Shown here piece by piece: positions 1-11,344 of a stretch of 64,000 bases of DNA. The stretch is from Anastrepha obliqua (lineage: Eukaryota > Arthropoda > Insecta > Diptera > Tephritidae), in the NCBI RefSeq assembly GCF_027943255.1, contig NC_072895.1, forward strand, positions 77,874,001 through 77,938,000, read 5' to 3'. A program made the position numbers and the translations under genes. The notes under the pieces were generated by a model, which did no database searches, was not told the origin of the DNA, and saw only the letters and a list, made by a program, of their open reading frames with translations. How positions within the stretch are numbered: position 1 is the first letter of the stretch; every line of letters starts with the position of its first letter.

Positions 1-719
1 CGACAGAAATGCAAATTGTTAGAAAACATGCAACAAATACAACATATGGGTGTCAAGCGTAGCAGATGACGATCACACTAACCACAATACACCCCACCAC
101 GAATTGTAACGCAAAACAAGTGGTTGAACGGGGGGTGAATGCGTCAAAGAAGGAGCGCAGAAGTGGTTTCTTATGCGTAAATAAGTGTGAAAAAGTATAG
201 TAAACGTGTTAATGTAAAGGATTTAGTAGTGTTGAAGGAGTGCAAGCGAACCAGTCTTCTCTTATGTGAATTACTTCTTCTTTAACTTGGAATGATGAAC
301 TAGTATGAGAAAAGTATGTATTCGTGTATAGCGGATACTCTTCTAAACCAAATAAGGCCCCTCGGGGAATGCATATGCGCGATTCGAGGTCAAGTATTTG
401 AATATAACTCAAAAACTCAATATAAAACTTCCAAAAATTACGGTGTAGTCTCGGCTAAATATTAATGAAAACCAGAAAAAGATTTGAAATAACAAACAAA
501 ATTCCGAAAATTTTTAAGCACAAAATTAAAAATTAAAAATATATTTTATACTCACAAAAAAACACTTTTATTAACACGCTAAAAAGAATCTAAAGTACCA
601 AAGAAAAAGAAGATCCGTATAAAAGTTTTCAGCATTGAATAAATATCGAAATTATTAAATTGTTTCAGTTTGCTTCTCATTAATTTTGTCGATACAACTC
701 AGACACAATTAAGTCCATT
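1..719. other. Intergenic or 5' Mmp2 intronic DNA, no gene seen
   Basis: AT-rich sequence with a short GC-richer stretch around 120-180. The only open frame (209-412, minus) matches no family I recognise and has no domain features. Nothing supportable is seen here. Confidence 0.5.
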
Positions 720-1890
720 GTTCTGCACTCGAATTCCCTTTTAATTTATTTAAATCTACCCGACCTCCGAAAAAGTCTGAGTAGGTCTTGTGCTGCCAAT
801 GAGCCAAGGTTGTCGCTTCTCAACACATTAGTGCCAAAGACCTCAAGCCTGATTCGAGGAAGGCGGGTCAGGCGCACAGAAATTCCGTCGTCTCATCCTC
901 CTCTTCACAAGCTAGGCAGAGTACACTCCTTGAGATGCCCATCTTTTCCATGTCCAACCTGCTGTCTGCAGTCCCTTCTGTTTAATGACAAAGAAGGATT
1001 CGCGACAGTCGGTCGGAAATGACAGGTACCATCAGTTTAGTCCATCTGCAGCCTTTCTCAGCCTGTCAAGCTCACTTGTAAGTTGTAGTAACCCATTTGC
1101 CAACTGTGGCTTTGATGGCTGCAGAAGTGAGTGGCAGAACGGGTTCCGGGCCAAAGAAGTTCGCCTCAGAGCTCATCCTAGCTAAAGAGCCAGAGGTCTC
1201 GTTACTCACGATACCCATGTGTCCCGGGACCCATGTTAGCATCAGGCTATCATTTCTACCGATATAGTTCCTCCTGGATTTACAGGACTCGACTACCCCT
1301 GATGTGGTTGGGGGGCTGTCTAAGGCCATGAGCGCAGCTTGGCTGTCGCTGCAAACACATATAGATCTGCCTCTCCATCTGTTTTCCACAACAAAGTTCA
1401 ACGCTTTTTGAACAGCATACACCTCCACTTGAAACACAGATGCATGCATCAAAAGCAAAGTGCAGTTTTGTCCCGCTAGATCCCACGTAGACCCCAGAGC
1501 TGGAGCCGTGCTCGGTCCTGGAGCCATCCGAAACAGTGTTTGCCGGGTTCATTTTCAGAATTTGACCACAATTGAGCCTCTGGCAGAACCACACTGTATC
1601 TCTTTTCAAGTAGGACTCTTGTTGGCATGTAGTCACGGGGCATGGAGAGAATCGTTGAATCGAAGTCCATGCCTTCTCTGTTTTCCAATGCCGGACAGGG
1701 GCCGTACCAGTTCCCATTGTGTTTCAGCCTGCATATGGCCTTCAAGGCATGATAAATGTCAAAGGATAAATGCCATCTGGTCCGGGGTACTTGTAGCCGC
1801 CAAAAGACTCGATGGCAAATCGAATGGTGGCTTCATTCACCACAGATCTGGCAACGCACCAGTCAGGTTAAAAACCTGGTTTTTATATTT
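720..1890 (-). mobile_element. Degenerate non-LTR retrotransposon fragment with RNase H domain (I/LOA-like)
   Basis: Read on the minus strand, the segment at 1880-1745 encodes the start of a LINE reverse transcriptase (GYKYPGPDGIYPL, the usual SPGPDGI box) and then hits a stop. After a large deletion removing most of the RT, 1745-1072 encodes an RNase H-like domain in two or three frames. Visible motifs are SDGSRTEHGSSSG (first acidic residue), CSDSQAALMALDS (DSQAA box) and LTWVPGHMGIVSNE (WVPGH.GI.NE box). The DNA down to about 720 continues the 3' part without an open frame. RNase H placed after the RT is typical of the I and LOA groups of LINEs. The element is dead: RT core deleted and frameshifts near 1460-1530. 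Confidence 0.75.
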
Positions 1891-2459
1891 CAGTGAAATC
1901 AAGTAAATTGATTCAATTTTTTATGATATGGTACTCAATTTTTCTGAAAGCGAGTTCATTTGTGGGCTTAAGTATAAGTAACACATGGGCTGAAAAGTGT
2001 CAGGTGCTGAGCTGCTACACCTTCGCCCTTTACAGGGGCGTTAGAGAGTTAGAAAGGTTGAATTTGCATATCTAAAAGTCTCCAATTCAAAATAGAATAA
2101 CTTTTTTTATATTAATCGTAAAAATATTTAAAAAAAATGGATTTTAAAGCTGAAGACTAGTACTTTGCGATGCCGTTGTGGAAAATAAAAAAAAAACTTT
2201 ACCTTGCCCAAAAAAAAAATTAAAAAAATGGCCAAAATCTGCATTTTTTGACTTTTTAACCTCAAATTGCCAAAAATCCTGACGTGCTGGAGCATTTTCA
2301 AGGTCATATTCGTTTTCAGCATAAAAAACCTTAAAACCTTAGTTAAAATTATCGAAAAAGTTTTTTGGTTGTTGGCCTGTGTTATCAATGTACATTCTGT
2401 CAAAAAAATATCGGGAATTGTTCTTTTAAAAATCGGGCGTTACACATATGTATAATTTT
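1891..2459. other. AT-rich spacer, no gene
   Basis: Homopolymer-rich AT sequence. Overlapping short ORFs on both strands are low-complexity Phe/Lys/Ile runs and are rejected as coding. Confidence 0.5.
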
Positions 2460-2722
2460 TTTTTTTTTTGCTGGAAAATGTCCTCTATAGTGTCGCAGAG
2501 TTTGAGCGTGATCTGTGAATTAGCTTGTTTTTAGCATTTAATAAATCAGTCAACCGCAGGTGTGCTCTGCGATTTTCACTATGGATAAAAATATCAAACA
2601 AAGAATTTTTCTTAAATTTTGTGTTTTGAACGGGATTTCGTGTGTCGAATCATTGAAAATGTTGCAAAAAGCCTATGGCGAGTGTGCTTTATCAAAAACA
2701 CGGGTCTACGAGTGGTATATGT
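2460..2722 (+). pseudogene. Mariner transposase N-terminal fragment
   Basis: From about 2560 the plus strand encodes a mariner helix-turn-helix start: KQRIFLKFCVLNGISCVES followed by MLQKAYGECALSKTRVYEWY. The pattern of (E/K)QR, KFC.K.G, MLQ.AYG..ALS.TRV.EW is the first HTH of mariner transposases. It breaks off after EWY at about 2722 and the catalytic domain is absent. Upstream sequence from 2470 may be the element's 5' untranslated part. It lies just before the long-TIR element that starts at 2844. Confidence 0.7.
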
Positions 2723-2843
2723 ACATTAAACATTTATTTCTTCAAATCAAATATTTTCTATATAATCTCGTAATAGATCGATGCATTTAGCTCAACTTTT
2801 ATCTATAGCTTTTATACCTTAAAAACCTTTCGTATGCAAATAA

Positions 2844-3393
2844 CACTGGATCACAAATTTCAACTTTTTTTCTGCACCAGAGACGCCGTTATGAAATTCC
2901 TATGTAAAATCACCGTCTGATTCCGAAAATCAAGGTTATTTTTTATTCTATGGTAACGTTTTTGAGATATTTACGAATTACCGTTATTTCAAAAAAACAA
3001 AAAATTGGGCCCACTTAATCATATATATCTCGAAAACGAATTGAGCGATTCCAAAACCGTTTAAAGCTTTTAAAAGGTAATAAAATTTCCTATAAACTGT
3101 GTGTAAAACACTTTTTGCTAGGCCCTGCAGATTCAAAGATAACGAACTATCATAACGGATTTTTTAAATTTTTTTAGTAAAAATATAAAAAAATTTGTAC
3201 TTTGAGAGAAAGGATCTCGAAAACTTTTTACTTTTTCGTGTATTTTTTGTTTTTACTCTAAGCTCTGTTTTATTACAAAAAAAATAAACTTTGATTAAAC
3301 AAAATCGATGAACTAATACAAAAGTTACAAGCATTCAAGTAAATATATCCATATAGTAAAACTTAAGTACCCTACAAATAGTAGCATATGTAC
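2844..3393 (+). repeat. Left long terminal inverted repeat
   Basis: From 2881 onward this arm matches the reverse complement of 5174-5700 almost base for base, with about four or five differences seen by eye. The outermost ~35 bp (CACTGGATCACA versus CACTGGTTTACA) differ more and by a short indel. The arm is AT-rich with no ORF, which makes it a potential very large hairpin with its partner. Confidence 0.85.
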
Positions 3394-3447
3394 ATATGAT
3401 TCTGTCATATGTACATATGATTCTTAAACTATCTATTTAGGCGACAT

Positions 3448-5152
3448 ATGAAATTTATTACACCAATGAAGAGGAGGGAACCAACTTGCCATTCAACGGA
3501 CTGCTATATTTGTACTACAAAAGTATTTGGGGTTGGAAAGTCAAGAAAAGTAACCTATGCGAGCGTATCTACAGTGTCATTACCAGAACTAAATTCAACG
3601 GAAGCTACATTGCCAGAATCAAATTTAACTTTAGTTTCGGCTCCAGTTTCATTGTCAACAGCAGTATCTGATTACGCGGCATCATGTTGTACTGAATTGC
3701 AAACGGAAAACGAAAGAAACCCTTTGTCACAAGCACAACTCAATGATTGGATAAGGGATTTGGAATTGTCAAAAGAAAAGGCCAAACTACACGCCTCTCG
3801 TATGCAACAATTTAAATTTGTTTCATCCGGTGTTAAGGTAACATATTATATGACTCGTCACGAACAATTCTCCCAGTACTATACGAAGAAGGACAGTGTT
3901 TGTTATTGCAAAAACATTGCTGGTCTATTTAAACAGTTTGGTGAACCATATGATTCAAAAGAGTGGCGATTGTTCATAGACGGCAATTAATTAAGTTTAA
4001 AGGCCGTATTATTGCATATTGGCAACCAAAAGCCATCTATCCCGATCGCGCATGCAGTAAATGCGAAGGAAACATATGAGACAATGCAAAAATTGCTTGA
4101 ATTAATTAAATACGAAGAACATGATTGAAAAATATGTACCGATCTAAAAGTCGTTGGAAAGCTATGTGGTCTACAACCTGGATACACAAAATACTGTTGC
4201 TTTCTATGCAAATGAGATAGCCGAGCACGTCAAGACCACTACATCATAAAGGATTGGCCAGAACGAATCGCGTTTCAAGTTGGGGTGGATAACATAAAAT
4301 ACTCATACTCCGCTCCACATCAAGATCGGCCTTATCAAAAACTTTGTCAAGGCTTTGGACAAAGAAGGCGAAGCTTTTCATTATTTGAAAACAATCTTTC
4401 CACAGATTTCAGAAGCAAAAATAAAGGAAGGGATTTTTGTGGGGCCGCAAATAAGGAAAATAATGGTCAATACCCATTTCAAAGAACTATTGTCACCAGT
4501 GGAGGCAGCGGCGTGGGACTCTTTTGAAAAGGTCGTTACTTCTTTTTTAGGCAAACACAAAAGTCCTTCGAGCTGATAGAGAACGATTTAATCAAAAACA
4601 ATGCGGAAATGGGTAAATAAAAAACACATATAAGACCGTTATATATACAATATATATATATATGTATATAAGACCGTTTTCTCAGTTAACTTTAAAACTA
4701 AACAAAAAATGTTAAAGCAAATTTTTAAATTTACATGAGAATATATAGCTCTTAATCTAAATTTATTGCCCTGCTCCGAACAAACAAGAACGACCAAAAT
4801 TTGTTCTGAATTGGAAGATTAACCCAGCCTAAGAAAATTATATGCTAATGTGTCACTTACGTATTTATCTAATTCCTTTTTTAATTTTCTTTCAGGAGTA
4901 AATATGTCTTTAAAAATTCATTTTATGCACTCCCATTTAAATTTTTTCCCGCAAAATCTTGGCGACGAAAGTGACGAGCATGGCGAAAGGTTTCACCAGC
5001 AAATGAAAATGATTGAAAGTCGGTATCAAGGATTCTGGGATGTCGCTATGATGGGTGACTACTGTTGGTTTCTCATAAGAGAAACCGATCCTTATATAAA
5101 TAAGCGTCAAAACAAGACACATAACTTTTTCAATTATAAAATAAGATCATAG
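3448..5152 (+). pseudogene. Broken, intron-containing transposase-like gene of the long-TIR element
   Basis: The first ORF (3448-3990, 180 codons) includes LSQAQLNDWIRDLELSKEKA and ends at a TAA at 3988. Coding similarity continues past it: LSLKAVLLHIGNQKPSIPIA, then DLKVVGKLCGLQPGYTKYCC with FLCK, interrupted by stops near 4126 and 4213 and by a frameshift before 4355. The next block (4355-4612) reads KNFVKALDKEGEAFHYLK then ISEAKIKEGIFVGPQIRK. It ends in a clean donor (ATG-G|GTAAAT, intron 4613-4895, acceptor TTTCAG) and resumes in frame at 4896 with MSLKIHFMHSHLNFFP and SDEHGERFHQ. The order and spacing match the known family protein, so this is one gene, now inactivated. A mobile-element gene with a spliced intron is worth noting. 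Catalytic residues are not known to me. Confidence 0.7.
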
Positions 5153-5173
5153 AGTTAAGACAGAATACATACA

Positions 5174-5713
5174 GTACATATGCTATTATTTGTAGGATAC
5201 TTAAGTTTTACTATATGGATATATTTACTTGAATGCTTGTAACTTTTGTATTAGTTCATCGATTTTGTTTAATCAAAGTTTATTTTTTTTGTAATAAAAC
5301 AGAGCTTAGAGTGAAAACAAAAAATACACGAAAAAGTAAAAAGTTTTCGAGATCCTTTCTCTCAAAGTACAATTTTTTTTATATTTTTACTAAAAAAATT
5401 TAAAAAATCCGTTATGATAGTTCGTTATCTTTGAATCTGCAGGGCCTAGCAAAAAGTGTTTTACACACAGTTTATAGGAAATTTTATTACCTTTTAAAAG
5501 CTTTAAACGGTTTTGGAATCGCTCAATTCGTTTTCGAGATATATATGATTAAGTGGGCCCAATTTTTTGTTTTTTTGAAATAACGGTAATTCGTAAATAT
5601 CTCAAAAACGTTACCATAGAATAAAAAATAACCTTGATTTTCGGAATCAGACGGTGATTTTACATAGGAATTTCATAACGGCGTCTCTGGTGCATTTTGG
5701 CTGTAAACCAGTG
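5174..5713 (-). repeat. Right long terminal inverted repeat
   Basis: Reverse-complement partner of 2844-3393. It ends with CCAGTG at 5708-5713 followed by TAA. The near identity of the arms contrasts with the several disabling changes in the central gene. Confidence 0.85.
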
Positions 5714-5716
5714 TAA

Positions 5717-7140
5717 TCAATCATAATAATTCCCTCGTCATCCCAACAAGCAGACGTCATAATCTTTCGTACAGATCTTGAAACCCTGAACTTCTTAGAC
5801 GTCGGGGATGAAAGGCACTAATTAATGGTAAAACAAAGCCCAACCAAACTTATACTCTGTTTTGGTTAAATTTGAATTCTCCTATAAAGTAACAAAAATA
5901 TGACTTACTACTGTTCATACAAATAACTAATTTATTTGAGTGAAAATAGTTTAATATTTCATATCCGCTGGAACTTCAATTTCGTTCGCATAACCTCTTA
6001 TTGATTTTTTCTAAATGTACATATATATATGTGTGTATGTATGCTCACAAAAATTTTACGCTACCCGGTTGTGTTGTCATTTATTTTGTGAAAGTATCGA
6101 CTTACCTTCAATTAAACCGTTCACTAGCAAACTCCTGTGTGAATTCAATGTGGTTTACTTACAACATTGTTTTACCTCTTTTGGGCTCAATTTCGGTTTC
6201 CTTTTGATCCACTTTTAATGTTTTGCATTATTCTTACTTTTCTTATATCTTCACCAGATATGTACACTAATACGCACATTTATACACATGCGATGTGCGT
6301 ATGTATGTAAAAGTATTGTTTTGTTTGCTGGATATCACGTACAAGTTTTCGGTTTGTTTGCTTAATTCCATTTTCACCAACTGTACTGTCACTGCCATCA
6401 TAGTGCCGAACACGGAGAAGAAGGCCGTATATCCCTTTTAAGAAATTATTATGAATCCATTTAATTTAATTGAAATTTGAACTTAAAATAACGACAATAG
6501 AAAAAAGTAACAAATAAAGGAATACAAGTTTTCTTATAGCTTCTTTTTTGGGAGTGTCTTTTAACTGGGTCGTTCTCTTATAACTAATACATTTATTAGT
6601 TATTTATTTATTTGAATTTGTTGGCAAACGTTTTAATAAAGTCATGGAAATTTATATTTGGTAATTTATTTGGGCGGAGGAGTATTTTCAATATTCCACC
6701 CCAATTTGCGTTTACAGCTGACCACCAACACCGGGTGTGTTTGTACTTTTATAATATACCGGCGGTTAGATTCGATCCCTAAACCGTCGCCCCTCAACAG
6801 ACTAAGGTAAACTTCAAAGTGCATTTGGGTCTTGATAAACTCTTGTTATAAAAACCTTCTGCCGTTCCAATACACTTCATGGGAAAACCATTAGCAAGCC
6901 GCTTCAAGCTGAAGAATAACCTCTACCGGACCACCCGTCTAGAACGTAAAATAGTACACGCAAAATGTGCTTTTATTTGTAATTTTTTTAAATGTAATCT
7001 TAATGTAAGTGCATGAGCAATGTTGAAGGTCGAGTGTGTCATGCGAGAAGATGCGTATGTATGTATTTAAGTTCATTCTTACTACCCTCAGGGCCAAGCG
7101 AACAAACTGACTAAAAACTGAGTTGTATTGACATATGTAT
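5717..7140. other. Non-coding spacer
   Basis: AT-rich DNA with short ATGT/ACAT runs near 6016-6050 and 6260-6310. ORFs at 6001-6218 overlap in two frames and are not convincing. A GC-richer stretch at 6740-6870 has a GATTCGATCCC string resembling a Pol III B box but no adjacent A box or repeat partner that I could confirm. Confidence 0.4.
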
Positions 7141-7149
7141 GTTTTTTTT

Positions 7150-7290
7150 ACACATCGATGTTGAAGGTTGTTCATAAACACTTTAGCTACAGAACGTCCA
7201 GTTTTTGGTCTGCCAGTTCTCTTCCTATCCTCGACAAAACCTGTAAATTGGAATTTTTTCAACAACGTTTAAATTGTCAACTCATTCAGA
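7150..7290 (-). pseudogene. Mariner/Tc1-type transposase HTH fragment
   Basis: The minus strand encodes KFQFTGFVEDRKRTGRPKTG, the linker after the first helix-turn-helix in many mariner/Tc1 transposases (KF...G.V.DRKR.GRPKT). Sequence on both sides has stops in this frame and no TIRs were found. A short relic only. Confidence 0.5.
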
Positions 7291-8107
7291 CGATTATTTC
7301 CACTAAAAAAAAATTACGAATTTCGCGATGTGTTGTTCTTAAAGATCGACGTTTTCATAATAAGTTTCAATACTTTAGCGTTGTTCTATCATGTAAAATT
7401 GTGTGTCTGTCTACTTGACAAATGTCAAAGATTTTTGGCAGCTCGCGCTCTTCCGGTTGATCGACAGAAGAGAGCGGACACAAAAGAAAATATAGCAAAT
7501 AAGAACCAAGTGTTTGCAGTCAAATCCTGCTTATGAAATTCCGTTAACATCTTGCGCTGGAAACTAATTTCCAAAATCCGGTGACTGTAACGTGTAAATT
7601 ATAACGAGCTCTTGCTCGGAATAATATCTATTAAAGCTTCCTATTAAAGCCGAGTGTGTTTAACAAATGCCTTAGTCACAATATTTAAATGAGTATAAAT
7701 AAAATTAATATTTTAAAGAATTTTATTAATAATATTATATTTACATAGTGGTATATTTCAAAACAATGAGGACTATGCAGTGCAACAAAACATTTCTTAC
7801 ATTCCCACACAGTTTCACTGCGCATACTTAACATCTTCGTTGAGGTCTTTGTTTACTTTATGTAAGAGGAAATTTGCCTACAAACGCAATGGTGTGTTAA
7901 AGAATTCCATCCGCATGTTGGGTATTAAGGAATACTAACATTTTGCAGAATTTCTTCTGCAATGTCCAGCCGAAAATTTGAAAAGAATTATTTCTTAGAA
8001 TTTGGAATTTGTTTTGCTTTTCGAAATAAACAACATGATTTTTTAGAGTTAATTCAGCATGCGTACATTGCACGTCTTTCCAGCGCAAGAATAATTGTTG
8101 GTTAAAA
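7291..8107. other. Non-coding spacer
   Basis: No coding, RNA or repeat structure recognised. The short ORFs at 7330-7536 and 7897-8088 resemble no family I know. Confidence 0.4.
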
Positions 8108-8109
8108 TA

Positions 8110-9595
8110 CAGGGCCCGCCATCTATCGTTACGGATTTGAACTAGGTATTATTTGAAGAATGGCAACACTTATCTGTCATCTGATTTGACAGAAAATTAG
8201 TTTTATTCTTCCGTTGAACGAAACTGGTTGTGTATACGCTCAAAGAACGCTGAGAAATATTGCGACAGTACTTTGAAAATCATGGTAATGTTGCAGAATG
8301 TGTACGAAAATTACGTACGGCAATGGGAAGAAGAAAAGCACCGAATGAAGCGTATGTGCGTTACTTTGCGGAAAAAGTAAGAGAAACTGGGTTGCTTATT
8401 GACAAACCAACGCGTGACCGACCAAAAACCGTGCGTACACCCGAAAATATTGCTGCTGTGGCCGAGAGTGTTCGTGAATCACCAGGAACATCAGTTCACC
8501 GTCGTTCTCAACAATTGGACATATCGGAGACATCATTGAGACGAATTTTGCGTAAAGACCTTGGTATGACGCCGAGACAGCCATATGAACCGGAAGGATT
8601 GTACTTCAAAATAAAAAAAAAACTAGGGTCTGTCAGATTCACGCACGGTAGAAGTGAAACTTCTAAGTTGGTTGTTCCATGCATGGGAGCCCCGGTTTAG
8701 ATCTCTCCCCCCTCTCTCGTGTGAAGTTCAGGTTTTCATATTTGATATATTTATTTGATATATATTTACCTTGGATTGCCATGTATTTCATCAGGCATAT
8801 TGGAGACAACTATCTGTTGATGAGTCGCATCTGATGCGCAAGTTTGCGTCACATCAGTCTCACTCTGACTCATTTTGCCCGTAACTTAATTGTTCACCAA
8901 CACACACTGAATTTCCTCTAAATAGTTACGCAATAAAGAAAAATCAATAGCCGTAATACGTATATTCCTTCGATTTAGCGATATTGTTAAAAACTATTAA
9001 GAATATCGCTTCGTTCAGTGCGAATCACAGGTCAACGCAATATCCTAACCTCGCTTCACACTTACTGAACGGCTGATGCACGGCGTGGGTAGTTTGCTAT
9101 AGAGCAGTGCTGTCCATCCCATACATCAATTGATGACACGTATTCTTACTCTCCATCGTTCAGTCGTTAGCAAACCAGCAACATGAATAGGCGACACTGC
9201 CTTATTAGCAGAATCTTCAATTTGCAACTCGAAAAACTGCTATTCAATTTTGCGCCTTCTCATTTCGTTAACTTTCCCTGCATTAACATTCCCTGGTTTT
9301 AGAAAGTTATTGAAAATATCGTAGATACACTTTATTATCGACGCAAAAAGCAATTAATGAGTGCCTAAAAGTATGCAACAGTTCTTTAATACAATACAAA
9401 ACCACTACTGGCAAAGCAGTGCCATTTGACGGATTTCGGTAACGCTCCGAACTTACCGTTTCACTCGCCTATTTTCAATCTGCCTTGGGGCCCCCGACGC
9501 GCCTAAAGAAGTTTCACTTCAACAGTTTGGAAAAATATTGAGTAGTTTCTTTTTTATAGCATTTTTAATTCCGTAAAGTTATATGGCGGACCCTT
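8110..9595 (+). mobile_element. Internally deleted mariner (rosa-type N-terminus) carrying a nested MITE
   Basis: Inverted termini are CAGGGCCCGCCATCTAT (left) and, reverse-complemented, AAGGGTCCGCCATATAAC (right), with TTACGGA shared just inside. Both ends are flanked by TA (8108-8109 and 9596-9597), the mariner/Tc1 target duplication. At about 8230-8620 the plus strand encodes a transposase N-terminus: YTLKER then ILRQYFENHGNVAECVRK, RRKAPNEAYVR, ENIAAVAESV and SLRRILRKDLGM, an HTH pair as in the DD41D elements elsewhere in this window. An in-frame stop sits after LKER. The catalytic domain is missing; after GMTP the frame runs into an inserted element (8653-9524) and only the 3' terminus follows. 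Confidence 0.8.
8653..9524. mobile_element. Non-autonomous TIR element (MITE) nested in the mariner
   Basis: The segment begins GGTAGAAGTGAAACTTCT and ends, reverse-complemented, GTTGAAGTGAAACTTCTT, giving ~17-bp inverted termini. Each terminus contains a small internal palindrome (AGAAGT/ACTTCT). The ~870 bp between has no ORF of note. The target duplication is not obvious, so the superfamily is unassigned. Confidence 0.6.
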
Positions 9596-9777
9596 TATTT
9601 AGCTTCACTCTATGATATTAGTATGATATCGATATAGTACATACATACATATATGTATATAGTACATATATCGATAGGTCAAAACAAACCTGAATCTAGC
9701 GATACCTAATGACGTCTTTCCAGCACTTGAATAAAGAAAAAAATCCGACAGAATTCTAACTACTGTACTTCAAAAAC

Positions 9778-10045
9778 CAGGCGCCTCAGCCGAATCGATT
9801 CGTAAGTGTACGATTCGGGAGTGTGTATGTTCGAATCTCCGTGCATTAACATCAAGTATTAGAAACTAATAGCCCATAACCGCCGAGTGTATTTCTGCCA
9901 TGAAAAAGCTCATCAATCATCTGCCGTTCGGAGTAGGGTTAAAACTGTAGATCCTACCATTTGTGGAACAACAGCAGGACGCACACCACAAATAGGAGGT
10001 GGAGGAGCTCGGCCAAACACCTAACAGAAGTGTACGCGCCATTTT
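9778..10045 (+). repeat. tRNA-derived SINE, copy 1
   Basis: Diverged copy of the SINE family found nine times in the window. The head has an A-box-like CAGCCGAATCG and a B-box TGTTCGAATCTCCGTGC. The body has the shared blocks GAGTGTATTTCTGCCATGAA, AAAGCTCATCA, TCTGCCGTTCGGAG and ACCACAAATAGGAGGTGGAG, and the end has AAGTGTACGCGCCA followed by a T-rich run. Confidence 0.85.
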
Positions 10046-10049
10046 TTTT

Positions 10050-11340
10050 TTATTTTTATACTTTAAATTATATACATAACTTCTTCCACTGCCGCCTTAG
10101 TGCAGCACCTGTTCAATATGCATGCGGCAGTAATGCAATTCCCTCTACATTCTCACAGATGAACTCTCCTAATGGGCATATTTAAGTGAATTGAAATCAG
10201 CAAATAAAGCAATTCCTGCTTGGCCACCAAGAAGGGTGCAGATGCAACTGCAACAAAAATAAAATTCATCACAAGGCGCCGACTGAGTAATGGCTGGCTG
10301 TTACGTAACTCGATGTCAAGTTGTGATTACAGGCAACGGTATCATTATAAAAACAATGTTGTCGCTTGCAAACAAGCAAGTATTGCTCATAATAATTTAA
10401 ATGGTCTGCACACAAACAGTGGCAAGTACACAATCCTTGCAACACACATACATATTTACATACATACATATATACAAAATAAACACAAACACAACCGTAT
10501 GGACCATGCATGCGATATGATGACGCTCCGGCAACAGTTTCAACAGTTCCGAAAAGCAAACAACAGGGCTTCAGGCATTTGGGTAACTAAGCGGCGGAGG
10601 CAAGGCAGCAGTTTTGAGCGCGAGGCAGTTGCAACAGTAGTGCCGTTGAAGTTGGCACCAAATACGTGCCTCTACTACGATGGCTGGGGATCTCGGAGGA
10701 TTCAAAATTAAATCTTGGTAGCAAGCGAAATGAAGTTGTCGCAGAGAAATTGCTGCAAAATAATATGAACGGTGACGCGAATTAGAGAGTGAGCGCACCG
10801 TAAGGATACGGTTAATTTGCGAGTTAGGTAGCGGGACGGGACTGATGATTGTGGGACAGAGGAACCATGGTGTGGTGCCATTCGAGTGCAGTCGTAGAAG
10901 CGAAAGTCAGCCTGGAGAAAAGTGAGCAGGTGAGACTGCAAATGTTCAAAATGCAGCATGCAGCTCAATGTAAACAAAGCATTCAAACGCACATTCTCAT
11001 TCGCACGTATCCTTATATTATATATTACATGTAAATTTGTATGTCTATACATATACTACATATATACACAGCAGTAAACTACACAGGTGCAGAACTATTC
11101 AAGATTGATTCACTTTACTTCACAAATAACATCAGCTGCTTTCCATTCACGTCCCACCTTTTGAGTAGTGAGGAAATTATTTTTTTTTTTTTTTTTTGTT
11201 TTTATTATGAACAAATTTTATTTGCAGTCTATCAGTTGACAATCAGCAAATTTTTTAAATATAAGAATTATGACAGGATTGATTGCGCTACATTGAGACC
11301 AATCAATATATTGTAAAACAGTTGTATTCGCTACAAATCA
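10050..11340. other. Non-coding spacer with ACAT microsatellite
   Basis: Contains an imperfect (ACAT)n run at about 10440-10490 and a T18 tract near 11180. Several ORFs of 60-163 codons lie on both strands (for example 10220-10711), but they overlap antisense ORFs, have simple-repeat composition and no recognisable domains. No gene is called. Confidence 0.45.
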
Positions 11341-11344
11341 ATTA

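Larger units (their letters stand above)
2844..5713 (+). mobile_element. 2.87-kb DNA transposon with ~0.55-kb near-identical terminal inverted repeats
   Basis: The ends read CACTGG...CCAGTG and are flanked on both sides by TAA (2841-2843 and 5714-5716), a possible 3-bp target duplication. Two inverted repeats of about 540-550 bp enclose a ~1.8 kb centre holding a broken, spliced transposase-like gene on the plus strand. The repeats differ at only a handful of positions except in the outer 30 bp. The encoded protein belongs to a family often left uncharacterised in arthropod and cnidarian genomes, recognised by the C-terminal DEHGERFHQ and RYQGFWD..MMGDYCW motifs. The superfamily is unresolved: the CACTGG ends and 3-bp TSD recall CACTA-type elements, but I see no CACTA transposase signature. 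Confidence 0.75.

Noticed and set aside
6740..6870. GATTCGATCCC and CCGTCGCCCCTC words resembling a SINE
   Set aside because: Only scattered short matches; order and spacing do not follow the SINE family.
10220..10711. 163-codon ORF on the plus strand
   Set aside because: It reads through an ACAT microsatellite, has overlapping antisense ORFs, no family resemblance and no splice or promoter context.
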